Source of the DNA: Brienomyrus brachyistius
Taxonomy: Eukaryota > Chordata > Actinopteri > Osteoglossiformes > Mormyridae
Reading direction: 5' to 3'
Length of the DNA stretch: 64,000 nucleotides
Assembly (NCBI RefSeq): GCF_023856365.1
Contig: NC_064555.1
Location: forward strand, 20,904,254-20,968,253
The position numbers were made by a program, and so were the translations under genes. How positions within the stretch are numbered: the stretch's first letter is position 1; each line of letters opens with the position of its first letter. The notes under the pieces are model-generated. The model did no database searches. It was not told the DNA's origin and worked only from the letters and a program-made list of their open reading frames with translations. This document shows positions 47,641 through 57,177 of this stretch, one piece after another.

Positions 47641-47806
47641 CAATGTTTTCCATCCCAGTTATCAGGCACCCCCAGACAGTCCACGTTTTTGCTCCCTCCC
47701 AGCACCCAATAGGAGAGCAAAAACATGGACTGTCTGGCTGGGAGAAGGGAGGGAGCGAAATCTTGGGCTGCCTGGGGGTCCCCGTGGACCGGGTTGGGAA
47801 ACACTG
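47641..47806. mobile_element. Palindromic hAT-like MITE
   Basis: About 166 bp with inverted ends (caatgttttccatcccagtt at left; the complement of the right end begins cagtgtttcccaacccggtc). Internal arms with ccagacagtccacgtttttg pair with caaaaacatggactgtctgg. I found no clear target duplication. It accounts for several overlapping open frames on both strands here, which are not genes. Confidence 0.65.
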
Positions 47807-48591
47807 CAGTAGAGTATATATCTCTTTCTGATCCAGACAAGCCTCCTGGATGTGAGAAAGGGGCAAGAAGGCTGGAGGGGAGATACGTCCACTCTCAACT
47901 TTTTGCTCCCACTGACCCGAGTACGCGCTCTCTGCTGAAACGCAGCGGAGAAAAAGAGACTCATTGAAAGTTTCATTTCAGAACCTGCAGGATTGCCGTT
48001 GTGAAAAATAAATGGGAGCTATACTATAATCATATACTGTTCATAAACAATGATTTACGATCCGCCAGGACTGTGTGAACGACATGAAAATGACATGCCT
48101 GTACAAATTGCACCAACTGTTGGCAAAAAAAAAAAACTATCCTTTTAAATGGAAAGGAACAAGCATTACATCATATGCAATGGACACACCTTCTCATAAG
48201 AAGCAAACCCGTGGAAAAGTCAACTGCCAGAAAACACAACTGTGCCCTGGGAATCATTTATCAAAGGTTTAAATCACGCAATTCTTTAAAATGCAGGTTT
48301 TACTGGAAAGTTAGTCCCATATTTACATATACGTACACAGCAACCCTCACTCTTTATACAGCAAATCTTATACATGTGACTACAAGCTACATGCAAGACC
48401 AGCCGACACACCAAATTCCTCAGGGTGCTCATAATATAGGATATTTACTATAGTATTTTAAGCTGCTATCTTTAACTGGTAAAAAAATAAACTGTTAAAC
48501 ATAAAATAAACACATGTATGTCATGTTTCACATTCCATAAAAATGAAATTTAAAAATGTTGGCATTTTGTAGCAAGTTATTCAAAAACTTA

Positions 48592-48597
48592 TTTATT
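48592..48597 (-). terminator. tfpi2: tfpi2 polyadenylation signal
   Basis: AATAAA on the minus strand about 115 bp after the stop codon, in an AT-rich 3' untranslated region. No competing canonical signal lies nearer to the stop. Confidence 0.6.
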
Positions 48598-48709
48598 TTT
48601 TAACAAATTACAGTAAATTGCACCAGCATATGAATATCAAGTAAGAAAACATTTAAATAGAAAAATATTTATCGTTTGTTCAATATGATACAGTAGTGCA
48701 CAGAAATAA

Positions 48710-48789
48710 CTAGAATTTTGGCCTATTGGCACCAGATATTTTCAGTCTGATTTTCCGGCGTTCTTGCATTCTGCTCTTCATAAACATTC
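48710..48789 (-). CDS. tfpi2: tfpi2 exon 5: basic C-terminal tail
   Basis: 80-nt coding part, acceptor ...gctttttag, reading MFMKSRMQERRKIRLKISGA to KF and TAG at 48712-48710. Nine Lys/Arg among 25 residues; such tails bind heparan sulphate in the family. Confidence 0.85.
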
Positions 48790-50955
48790 CTAAAAAGCAA
48801 CAATAAAAACCACAAATTAGAAATATTTGCACATGATCATATAATCCTTCTCAATACTGCTGACTTTTCTCAGCTCATTCTCCGTTAAGTATAACACGCT
48901 TTTTACGCCCGTACACATTTTTAGACATAGGCGAGGTACTTTGTCAAGACGTAATTACAGACATCTGCAGCCGTCTGCCCTCCGGCACGCACCTTGGACA
49001 CACACACGTGTGCAGCCTTCCCTGGAGATGAAGTTGTTGCTGTTCCCGCCGCAGCCTGTATACTGGAACTCCTCACAGGATCTGGAGGCCGGGTCGAAGT
49101 AAAACCTCGGTATGGAGGCCACACACGTCCCTTTATCCAGCGGGCGATTGCAGATCTGAGGAATGTCTACAGAAAGACGGTAACGACTTGGTAAGTGGAA
49201 CAACATGCTGGCCGGACAAACTAAACAAGGTAAAATGTGCATATCGTCTGGCCGCAGATGAACATTTAATAGGAGTTTATAATACTAATACACTGTAAGT
49301 GGCTACAAATAAACACCAGTGTCAGTTAACTGGGTTTGTTTAACCCCTATTATAAGTCATTTGTTTGCTTTAGCAATTCAGCTAAAGTTTAGCAATGCAA
49401 TTCATCAAATCATCAGCCTTGGCCATTACATGTTTATGACACGTTAATGACACGTTAATGACACGTTAATGACACGTTAATGTAGGAAATAACTGGTGTC
49501 ACCCCCCAGGGTCATAAAACATGAAGTAAACATTAGATAAACAAAGTGTAACGGCACCCTGAAACTTTCCTAGTATATTTCCAAGTTGCGCAAACAATGA
49601 CGAAGATGGATTTGAAAGCGCCATCGTTCATTGACTCCTGATCTCTGGGTGCGGGTGACCGCTTCACGTACTTCTCTGAGGCCTGCAGTATTCTTCGCAG
49701 GAAGCCATGCTGTCAAAATTATTTCCGTTGCCGTTTATGCCTCCATAGATGAACAGCTCGCACTCCATGGTGGCCATGTTGAAAAAGTATCGTCTCAGGT
49801 AAGCCCGGCCAACACCCTCTTCTTTGCTCAGTCTGCAGATTCTTGGGACTTCTGTAAAGGGAAGGATCCTACGTTACACACTGTCTGAAAGCCCAGGATA
49901 TTCCAGAACTTCTCCCCCTCAAGATCTTAGAGTTGCCTGATGATATAAATCAGGGGGACCCAATCTTACCCAGAAAGGGCCGGTGTCTATGCGGATTTTC
50001 ACTGTAACTTCCTAATTAGATTACTAATTAGAGGACTGATTGGCTGAAGAGTCCTCACACCTGGGTTTGAACAGCTGACCTAAAGGTTACCCCAAACCTG
50101 CATACACCCTGGCCCTCCGCGGATAAGATTGCACACCCCAAATATAAATAATATACAACATTTTCCTTGAAAGACACAGGACATCAAGGCAATCCCAATC
50201 AAATAACACAATAAATAATTAACAAATATAAATGATGGAAAAAATACAAAATATAAAATTGTCAGGGCATTTAGCACATGGAACTTAAAAAAAGAGAGAG
50301 AAAAACATCGGAACAAAATTCTGTATTGTTTTTCTGAAATGACCACCATCTGGATAGTTTTAACAAAGGAAATAACAAAGACATGCTTAATATATTTTTC
50401 CTGGATGTACTGCTACAAACAACTTCTACTCCTGCGGTATGTGGGAACTCGCAGTAAATACTTACTGGGGATCCTCCAGCACGTTTTCTTGCACCGTTCA
50501 AACGTCCTGAAGTTGTTGTCGTTCCCGAGACACCCACCGTATTGGAATTCCTCACATTCCTGCGTTATAGTGTTATAATACCAGCGCTGAGAATCACCAT
50601 CGCAGGGCCCCTCATCCAGCTGCTGCAGGCAAACATCTGAAATCGGACATAAATCAGCGCTCATGTACATTTTCACACGATTCCGAAACATCCGTCTACA
50701 CTAATACACACGAACTTGCGTTTATACCGCAGATTGCGCATCCGTATAGCTTAGTCGGAATTCGGTGTAGTATGACATATATATTTAAAAGACAATTTGC
50801 TAACCACGAGGCTGAACGACGTGCTATAATGAATGCCACAAGTGGGAAATCTTTGCAAGAGATTTTTTTTCAGATACTGTACCTGCTGATGGCAATGCAA
50901 AGCTATATATAAGCAGAGAAAGAAGCAAAACGACTTGCAGCAAACGGAATCCCAT
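48710..50955 (-). CDS. tfpi2: Tissue factor pathway inhibitor 2, three Kunitz domains
   Basis: Secreted Kunitz-type serine protease inhibitor of the extracellular matrix. Five coding exons (minus): 50955-50883 signal peptide (MGFRLLQVVLLLSLLIYSFA), 50636-50466 Kunitz-1, 49851-49672 Kunitz-2, 49166-48993 Kunitz-3, 48789-48710 basic tail (MQERRKIRLK) with TAG. All internal junctions are phase 1, giving 225 residues, close to the usual length. Kunitz-1 cysteines: 27, 36, 52, 60, 73, 77. Kunitz-3: 147, 156, 172, 180, 193, 197. Kunitz-2 has only 87, 112, 133, 137; the positions equivalent to Cys14 and Cys38 are Gly96 and Ile120. P1 residues are Asp37, Arg97 and Val157. Three domains, a short basic tail and the calcr-gngt1 neighbourhood favour tfpi2 over tfpi. 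The start has A at -3. A polyadenylation signal AATAAA is at 48597-48592. Confidence 0.93.
48993..49166 (-). CDS. tfpi2: tfpi2 exon 4: Kunitz domain 3
   Basis: 174 nt, acceptor ...tttctgtag, donor gtgcgt. Reads IPQICNRPLDKGTCVASIPR, FYFDPASRSCEEFQYTGCGG, NSNNF and REGCTRVCVQ. All six cysteines are present; P1 is Val157. Confidence 0.93.
49437..49482. repeat. 11-bp tandem repeat in tfpi2 intron
   Basis: Four perfect acgttaatgac units (the last one short), in the intron between the Kunitz-2 and Kunitz-3 exons. Perfect identity suggests a recent origin. Confidence 0.95.
49672..49851 (-). CDS. tfpi2: tfpi2 exon 3: Kunitz domain 2 lacking one disulphide
   Basis: 180 nt, acceptor ...cctttacag, donor gtacgt. 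Reads VPRICRLSKEEGVGRAYLRR, then YFFNMATMECELFIYGGING, NNF and ASCEEYC. Alignment by eye to the Kunitz fold puts Gly at the Cys14 position and Ile at the Cys38 position; the other four cysteines remain. P1 is Arg97. Confidence 0.9.
49951..50141. mobile_element. hAT-type MITE in tfpi2 intron
   Basis: 191-bp element, left end CAGGGGGACCCAATCTTACC, right end ...GGATAAGATTGCACACCCCAA, imperfect inverted repeats. It is flanked by atataaat at 49943-49950 and 50142-50149 (8-bp duplication). The last two bases are AA where TG is expected, so the right end has mutated. It lies between the Kunitz-1 and Kunitz-2 exons of tfpi2. Confidence 0.82.
50466..50636 (-). CDS. tfpi2: tfpi2 exon 2: Kunitz domain 1
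   Basis: 171 nt, acceptor ...cgatttcag, donor gtaagt. Reads DVCLQQLDEGPCDGDSQRWY, then QECEEFQYGGC, NDNNF and ERCKKTCWRIP. All six cysteines are present. The P1 position after Cys36 is Asp instead of the Arg that makes mammalian TFPI2 a trypsin/plasmin inhibitor, so inhibition of trypsin-like proteases by this domain is doubtful. Confidence 0.93.
50883..50955 (-). CDS. tfpi2: tfpi2 exon 1: signal peptide
   Basis: ATG at 50955-50953 opens 24 codons plus one base; donor gtacag. MGFRLLQVVLLLSLLIYSFA has the short basic N-terminus and Leu-rich core of a signal peptide, with cleavage likely after Ala20 or Ala24. Joins Kunitz-1 as SA|D|VC. Confidence 0.9.
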
Positions 50956-51012
50956 TGTGTCACTGACTAAAAAAGACCCAGAAATGCTCCTAGATGCTGC
51001 TGCGGTTAGCCA

Positions 51013-51069
51013 TTTTATATCCTCAGTGGACTTTTGAGGAAAGGCCCTATGGGCGGGTTTGGTGACTCA
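51013..51069 (-). promoter_or_regulatory. tfpi2 core promoter: TATA box, GC box, AP-1 site
   Basis: On the minus strand, TATAAAA at 51019-51013 lies 58 bp upstream of the ATG. A GC box (cccgccc, 51056-51050) and a perfect AP-1 site, gTGACTCAc (51063-51069), lie just upstream. Spacing suits a start site near 50985. This layout suggests an inducible promoter; transcription itself is inferred. Confidence 0.65.
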
Positions 51070-51974
51070 CTTCCATTCCTCAGCGGACAAGCTACGCGCT
51101 TTTCCCTGCTGCGCTCATATTTACAGATTAAATATTTTTAAATGTATTTTGGCATTTTGCCTATTACAAAGTAATAAGATAAGAGATTTGCGTCACCGTA
51201 TATGTATTTCCAGTGTTCATAGGTATTTTTCTAATTGATTAACCGAAATAATACTTTCGAAGGCAATCATTATTAATGTGAAATTAACTATTTGTTAACT
51301 ATATGTTAAACCATATACGCAAATTACTGTGTAACTAATCATATTTATTTAAGAAAGGGATAACAAATGGTTATCATTTCTGTGTTTCAACTTTATAGCT
51401 TGTTCATACACCCTGTTAAAACTAATCAACCATTACCGCGCCTGTTTTATTTTACCTATATGTTTCCGAATCAGACACAAAGCAATAGACCAAAATCCGA
51501 ACTTAAATTACTCGTTAAATTTGTGCTTAAGCACAATCCACGTAACTACTCTCTAAGGCAGAATACTAAATACCTTTGAAACATCCATGCAAAGATTATG
51601 CAACAATCAATCGATTTTTCAACATATGTCAATGGTCGCATATAATTCAAATTAGTCAGAAGAAGGTTTATATTTGCAAATATTTAAATGCCAATAGAGA
51701 TGCTAGTTCAGATTGAGTTTACGTAGTATGAGTGGGTTTTACCGGACACGGTTGCATAGTAGTTTTATGTAAACTTTAGCCGATGTGTCATCAAGGACTG
51801 TGACCTGGAATGAAAGACAATTCATATTGTTGAATGATTAAACACAGGTAATCATCTAGGCGGGGCTTCTTCATAAAACAGCAGCCTAGAGAACGTCTAA
51901 ATGTCTTCACTGTGTACAGTAATTTAAGTAGCAGGCTTGACATGGAGTCAACATAGAGAAGGTCGCTCCTTAAA

Positions 51975-51988
51975 TGTAGGGGGCGCTG
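51975..51988 (+). promoter_or_regulatory. CTCF-like half motif
   Basis: tgTAGGGGGCGCTGtgg keeps the AGGGGGCGCT core but not the preceding CCAC. It is 1 kb upstream of the tfpi2 start codon, in the tfpi2-gngt1 spacer. A similar core, tagggggcgc, is on the minus strand at 31390-31381. Confidence 0.3.
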
Positions 51989-52339
51989 TGGATAAAGAAG
52001 TGTAATGGATACCATGAAATAACCGCGAGGGGTGATGTCTGATAGAAGAAAATGTTGTTTATGCCTAGGAGATATGGCTTGCAAGAAGAGATCCTGGTTC
52101 TTCGTAGATAATCCAAATGACATTTTCAATATTTTAGATAATGGAACAAACATGATGGATGTCATGAACATGGAAAAAAAAAGGTTTGAGCAAATTCCAT
52201 TTTGTTTACAGCGTCACTGAGCTTTCAAAGGCTATTCAAGATGTTCACATTATCAAATCTCTCACAGTGAGATCAGCGTGACCTTTTCATTTAGGAGTCT
52301 GGAATAAAGGCTGATAATTTTACAGTTACATTTTTACCA

Positions 52340-52530
52340 TTCATCTTATTCAGGGTGTAGCCCAGCCTTGTGTCCTATACTGCCTGGGATAGGCTCCAGG
52401 GCTCCCCACTGTCCCAGTGACGATGACCAGGAAACGCTATTCATAAATGGATGGAAGGATGTACTTCCATGCTTAGACTGCTATCCCCGTGACCCAAACT
52501 TAATTAGGGGATGGGTGGATGTTTATTCGT
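52340..52530 (+). mobile_element. LINE/SINE tail fragments
   Basis: gcctgggataggctccaggg ... aaatggatggaagg is a SINE/LINE-type 3' tail. It is followed by cttagactgctatccccgtgaccc, which recurs at the 3' end of the LINE fragment just downstream (about 53818-53842). So tails of at least two elements are stacked here. Confidence 0.55.
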
Positions 52531-52554
52531 CATTGTTCTTTTTAGCAGAAGAAG

Positions 52555-53883
52555 ATGTCGGATAGACTTGGTAGACCCAAACATGTAGTGAAGGTGTGCT
52601 GGGAGCTTCTGGCAGAAGCCCCTGTCCAGGAGATCTTAAATTCACACCTTTGGCAGAACTTCTCTACTCTTCTGAGGGAGTCAGGGGACACTGAGCTTGA
52701 ATGGGCCATGTTCAAGGACTCCATTGCTGAGGCAGCATTGCAGAGCTGTGGCCGGAAAGTTGTTCGTGCCTGTCGCAGTGGCAATCCCCAAACACGGTAG
52801 TAGTGGCCATCGGTAAAGGCAGCTGTCAGGCTGAAGAAGGAGGCCTTCCATGCTTGGTTAGCTTGTGGGACTCCTGAAGCAGCTGACAGGTACCAGCGGG
52901 TCAAGTCTGAAGCGGGTTTGGTGGTTGCTGCAGAAGAAACTTTGGTGTGAGAGAAGTTTGGTGAGGCTATGGAGAAAGACTGTCAGTCAGCCTCGAAAAG
53001 GTTCTGCAAACCGTCAGGTGACTCGGGGGGGAACAGGGCTTCATCCACGCTGGTTACAGCAGGGATGGAGAACTGTTGAAGTCAACTGGGAATATAGTCA
53101 GGCTGTGGAAGGAATACTTCGAGGAATACTTGCAGCATGAACTGGGGTGGTTTGTGCCTGTATGTGAGGTGGCTGAGATGAGGACCAGCACTTCCAAGTC
53201 TGAGGCCATGGTTCTCGAATGAAAACGCGTGGATTGCCTGCTCAGGGTAGGGGATAAGTGGATGCCCCAAGTGAATGAGTTTAAGTACCTCGGGGTCTTG
53301 TTCAGCAGTGAGGGAAGAAGGGAGCAGGAGATCGATAGGCGGATCGGTGAAGCATCGGCAGTAATGCGGACACTACCATTCTATCTTGGCGAAGAAGGAG
53401 CTGAGCTGGAAGCCCTCAATTTACTGGTCAATCTATGTTCCTACCCTCACCTATGGTCATGAGCTCTGGATAGTGACTGAAAGAATGAGATTGCGGATAC
53501 AAGCAGCCAAAATGAGCTTCCTCTGCTGGGCGTCTGGGCTCGGCCTTAGAGATAGGGTGAGAAGCTCGGAGAGTCGGGAGGGGCTCAAAGTAGAGCCGCT
53601 GCTCCTCCGCTTCGAAAGGAGCCAGTTGAGATGGTTCGGGAATCTATTTAGGATGCCTCCTGGGCAACTCCCTGGGGAGGTGTTTCAGGCATCTCCAACC
53701 GGGAGAAGGCCTCAGTGCAGACCCAGGACACGCTGGAGAGACTATATCTCTCGGCTGGCCTGGGAACGCCTTGGTATTCCCCTGGAGGAGTTGGAGGAGG
53801 TGGTGGGTGAGAGGGAGGTCTTAGACTGCTATCCCCGTGACCCGACCCCGGATAAGTGGATGGATGCTCTTTTTAGTCTGTGA
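52555..53883 (+). mobile_element. Broken non-LTR retrotransposon (LINE), reverse transcriptase region
   Basis: Plus-strand pieces of a fish LINE polyprotein. 52555-52800 reads RLGRPKHVVKVCWELLAEAP and SCGRKVVRACRSGNPQTR. 53229-53460 reads VNEFKYLGVLFSSEGRREQE. 53386-53883 reads YVPTLTYGHELWIVTERMRL, RFERSQLRWFGNLFRMPPGQ and RPRTRWRDYISRLAWERLGI. These are the linker and C-terminal parts; the catalytic core with its YxDD box, expected near 53.1 kb, is deleted, and frameshifts separate the pieces. It ends in the genomic tail cttagactgctatccccgtg...ggatggatg. Not a host gene. Confidence 0.85.
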
Positions 53884-54020
53884 GAAAAAGTCTCTGCATC
53901 AATGGCTCCTTAATGTGATGTGATCTTCATGTAATTCACAGTATTAAATAAAGTCTTATTTAGTAAACACAGGTCAGCAATTTGCATTTTTACATTTTTC
54001 TTATCTATAATATAATGCTG

Positions 54021-54165
54021 CTGTACAATTTAAATAACCATGGTTTACACATTCTAATTCAGAGTGAAAACCGGACACCTATTATCTCACGTCATATATT
54101 TTACATTGTTTAATTATTTGCCGTTAGCCTTTTGGTGTGCTTTTAATTTTGAACTTGAAAAAGTT
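54021..54165. repeat. Dispersed repeat flanking gngt1, left copy
   Basis: tttacacattctaattcaga ... tgaaaacc ... acattgtttaattatttgcc ... ccttttggtgtgcttttaat. Matches 57848-57985 in direct orientation. Class unknown. Confidence 0.65.
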
Positions 54166-54969
54166 GTATTTTTTTGACATGGTAAGTTTTTCCCACTCTG
54201 GAGAAATCGACACACAGCCTCTTTGTCTCGTTTGGGACATGATGCATCATTCAACCTGACAGGTTCAGGGCAAACAGGGATTATGTGTCTTATCGTGAGT
54301 GCATTACACGCTGCGTCCTCATGACCTACAGCAGCACCGTAATCATAAAGAAAGGAATGGCTCTGGTGCCATCTGCCAAAAATCAGTACATCCTTCAAAT
54401 GCCCCAAACTTCATAGCTTACCTTGTACAGGAATCATGCTGTACATTTCCATAGACACATACACCCCCAAGTAACACCGACCGGCTGTAGTTTTAAGGCC
54501 GTGTAGTATAATGAACTAGCCAAGAGGCATCATTTAATCAGCTTAGGAAGGTAAGATGTTTACAGAGATTACTTTATAAACCAGATTGACGGTGACAGAG
54601 GGGGAACCTTGGACCTGTTCTTGGTAGGAAGACTGATCACAGTGAGTTGTGGTATGTTCTGTTCTTTCTTCTTCTCTATTGCACATTTACTGCATAATTT
54701 ATGTTCATATAATAACAAGCAAAAGCGTTATTATTGTTGTTGTTGTGTACAAGACACATAATGCCAGTGTGGAATTAATCTGCTTTACATGGCTCCTGCA
54801 GTTGATTCCTTTTCTATTTGTGTAACAGTCTAGATAACGCCTTTTTATTGTGGTATATTTTTAATGCTGTAATATTATTTTCCTTTTTTTTGCATAAAAT
54901 AAATAATATGATCAATCTCAAACTAGAAGCCCTGGGTGTACTTTTAAAACTGTATATGATCTTCATTTA

Positions 54970-55030
54970 GGGGGCGTGCATGTTGGTGCAGTGGTTAGCA
55001 CTGTAGCCTCACACCTCTGGGACCCGGGTT
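54970..55030 (+). mobile_element. SINE head fragment, inverted relative to its neighbour
   Basis: gggggcgtgcatgttggtgc ... cacctctgggacccgggtt is the first 60 bp of the same SINE. It stops abruptly after the B-box start. Together with 55109-55456 it forms a head-to-head inverted pair about 80 bp apart. Confidence 0.8.
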
Positions 55031-55108
55031 ACCTTAATCCTGTTATCTTGTATATCAAAATATTCAGTATAATCAGTACTGTTAAAAATTCTTAAATGAA
55101 GATCATCT

Positions 55109-55456
55109 TTCCATTTTCCAAACTGCTTATCCTACTGGGTCGCGGGGGGTCCGGAGCCTATCCTGGAAGCAATGGGCACGAGGCAGGGAACAACCCAGGA
55201 TGGGGGGCCAGCCCATCACAGGGCACACTCATATACCATTCACGCACACATTCACACCTACGGGCAATTTAGTAAGTCCAATCAGCCTCAGCATGTTTTT
55301 GGACTGTGGGGGGAAACCAGAGTACCCAGAGGAAACCCCACGACAACATGGGGAGAACATGCAAACTCCACACACATGTGACCCAGGCAGAGACTCGAAC
55401 CCGGGTCCCAGAGGTGTGAGGCAACAGTGCTAACCACTGCACCACCATGCCGCCCC
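55109..55456 (-). mobile_element. tRNA-derived SINE, near full length
   Basis: Reverse-oriented copy: tail ccattttccaaactgcttat at left and head accaccatgccgcccc at right, with complement of the B box (gactcgaacccgggtccc). See the inverted partial copy at 54970-55030. Confidence 0.88.
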
Positions 55457-55840
55457 TGTTTTTTGATGTGTATTAAGCATTTCATGCTACAAAATACATA
55501 CATTATGTATCCAATGTGATGCATTCAACTATAATTTATTTAAAATTTTGTAAACAGCAACAATTTTGTCCTGCATAGGAAAAAGCGAACACTGAAGCAC
55601 ACGCCATTGACATTTAGATAAAAAAAAAAATCATATTTAAAAGTCATGGCATTCACCAGTAAAATACTAGCTATTTGTTTACTGCTATAACTCATAAAAT
55701 AACTGATTGGAGAACACTATTATTACATTATTTATTTTGATTGCATTATGACTATATATGTCATAGTCTAGTCAGTAATATGCATGCAAATTAAATAAAG
55801 CAATTTTCATTCATTCATATTTTTGTGTTATTTGCAGAAA

Positions 55841-56480
55841 ATGCCAGTTATTAATGTAGATGATTTGACAGACAAGGATAAAGCAAAAATGGAGGTCGAT
55901 CAGCTTAAAATTGAAGTGAAGCTGGAGAGAGCTCTGGTAAGCTTTTTTTGTTTTTTTTTTACCTTCACAGACAACACTGTCACAGCTGAGAACTGGGCTG
56001 TAAGAGTAACAACATGATAAAGACACTTTTTGGGGGTGTAACACAACCGCTTTTTCAACCAGGAACAATTCAGAACAAAACACTAGGTAAAAGGAGCCAA
56101 AACTATTCTAATAAAGAATGATCTTTGTTTGATTTGCATTAGTATGTAGTGAAAACACTTAAAGAGGATTGAAATCTGAGCCACTTATCCTAAACACTTC
56201 AACTGATTGCGCTGCTTATATCTTGCTTAGTCAGCTCTAAAATTGGGCCAGTGGGTTTATTCTGATAAACAAGAATTAGATGTTACCCCGTACATTTTTA
56301 ATTGAATTCATCCATTCTTGTTGATTATAATAAAAATCTGTTTTGTAACTGCAGGTATCAAAATGCTGTGAGGAGGTCAGAGATTACATTCAAGCTGGAG
56401 CAGAAGAGGATCCTCTTGTCAAGGGCATTCCTGAAGAGAAAAACCCATTCAAAGAGAAAGGCGGGTGTGTAATTTCCTGA
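55841..56480 (+). CDS. gngt1: G protein gamma subunit, rod transducin type
   Basis: Gamma subunit that pairs with G-beta; the T1 form belongs to rod transducin in photoreceptor outer segments. Coding exons 55841-55936 (32 codons) and 56355-56480 (41 codons and TGA), phase 0, donor gtaagc, acceptor ...aactgcag. 73 residues: MPVINVDDLTDKDKAKMEVD at the start, coiled-coil-like N-terminal half, conserved EDPLVKGIPEEKNPF, and C-terminal CVIS, a CAAX box ending in Ser, expected to be farnesylated. MPVIN and SKCCEEVRDY fit GNGT1 better than GNG11, and the place next to tfpi2 agrees. The first exon starts 3 nt before the ATG after an acceptor, so an untranslated exon lies upstream. Polyadenylation signals AATAAA at 56654 and 56755. 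Confidence 0.92.
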
Positions 56481-56754
56481 ACTGGACAGTAGACAAGTCG
56501 TCCTCCTGCAGCTTAGCCACTCCAGCATTCATAGCATGTAGAATTAGGTTTTCTGGACTGAAAATGAAAGGTGTGGGACGTTGAAAACATCTACTATCCC
56601 CAAGACCTGCTTCAGAGTATGAATTCCCACTGTACTTTCCCTGCAAAGCGAGATAATAAATAAAATAATTGTCTACAAGGATTGTCAGAGCTTTATTTGA
56701 GTGTTTTCCCTCTTGGGCAAGTCTGTAGTGTGGGCAACATCTGTTTTGATATTG

Positions 56755-56760
56755 AATAAA
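56755..56760 (+). terminator. gngt1: gngt1 distal polyadenylation signal
   Basis: attgAATAAAgcacttgg, 275 bp after the stop codon, with a nearer AATAAATAAA at 56654-56663. The following gene's start codon is only 220 bp further on. Confidence 0.55.
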
Positions 56761-56979
56761 GCACTTGGAACTAATGAGCTTGTTTACTACTGCAGGACTT
56801 TATTATTTTAAGTTAAACAAAAAACTATACCACTATGCAGAAAAAAAATAATAATCCAAACTGACTTTTGCAAATAGGGTTTCTTTCAACAACCCAGCAA
56901 CAAAGTGCATTTGTTTTGGGTCTTGGAACAACCCCGCACTATTTTGGTGCGCATGTGCAAAAGGTTCAGCGATTTCAAA

Positions 56980-57177
56980 ATGGCTTTACGTGGTGTAGCA
57001 TTTAGTATCAACTCTGTACTTCGGCGTCAGATTTATCCACGGTCTTTCGCATATGGCGAAAAGAAGTATTCGGAAAGTGTATCATCGAAACCTAAAGCAA
57101 GTTCTGGCGCACAATCTGCAGAGGAGCACCTGATTTACACTCAGGAACACTTCGCTCTGAAAGAATCTCTCAATAAG
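56980..57177 (+). CDS. Acyl-CoA dehydrogenase exon 1 (targeting peptide)
   Basis: 198 nt, phase 0 donor. Encodes the targeting peptide, a Ser/Lys-rich linker (SESVSSKPKASSGAQSAEE) and the first helix HFALKESLNK of the dehydrogenase N-terminal domain. Confidence 0.85.

Larger units (their letters stand above)
37800..48590. other. calcr-tfpi2 spacer
   Basis: No gene recognised. Contains a CAT microsatellite, a Tc1-like fragment, a polypurine tract, a dispersed repeat, a truncated SINE, a CTCF-like motif and a palindromic MITE. Long open frames such as 42139-42687 (minus) read as low-information sequence without domain signatures. Confidence 0.6.

Noticed and set aside
47570..47976. Multiple overlapping frames on both strands
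   Set aside because: They arise from a palindromic MITE, which gives similar frames on each strand.
54114..54407. 97-codon minus-strand frame in the tfpi2-gngt1 spacer
   Set aside because: It partly overlaps a dispersed repeat (54021-54165) and has no signature.
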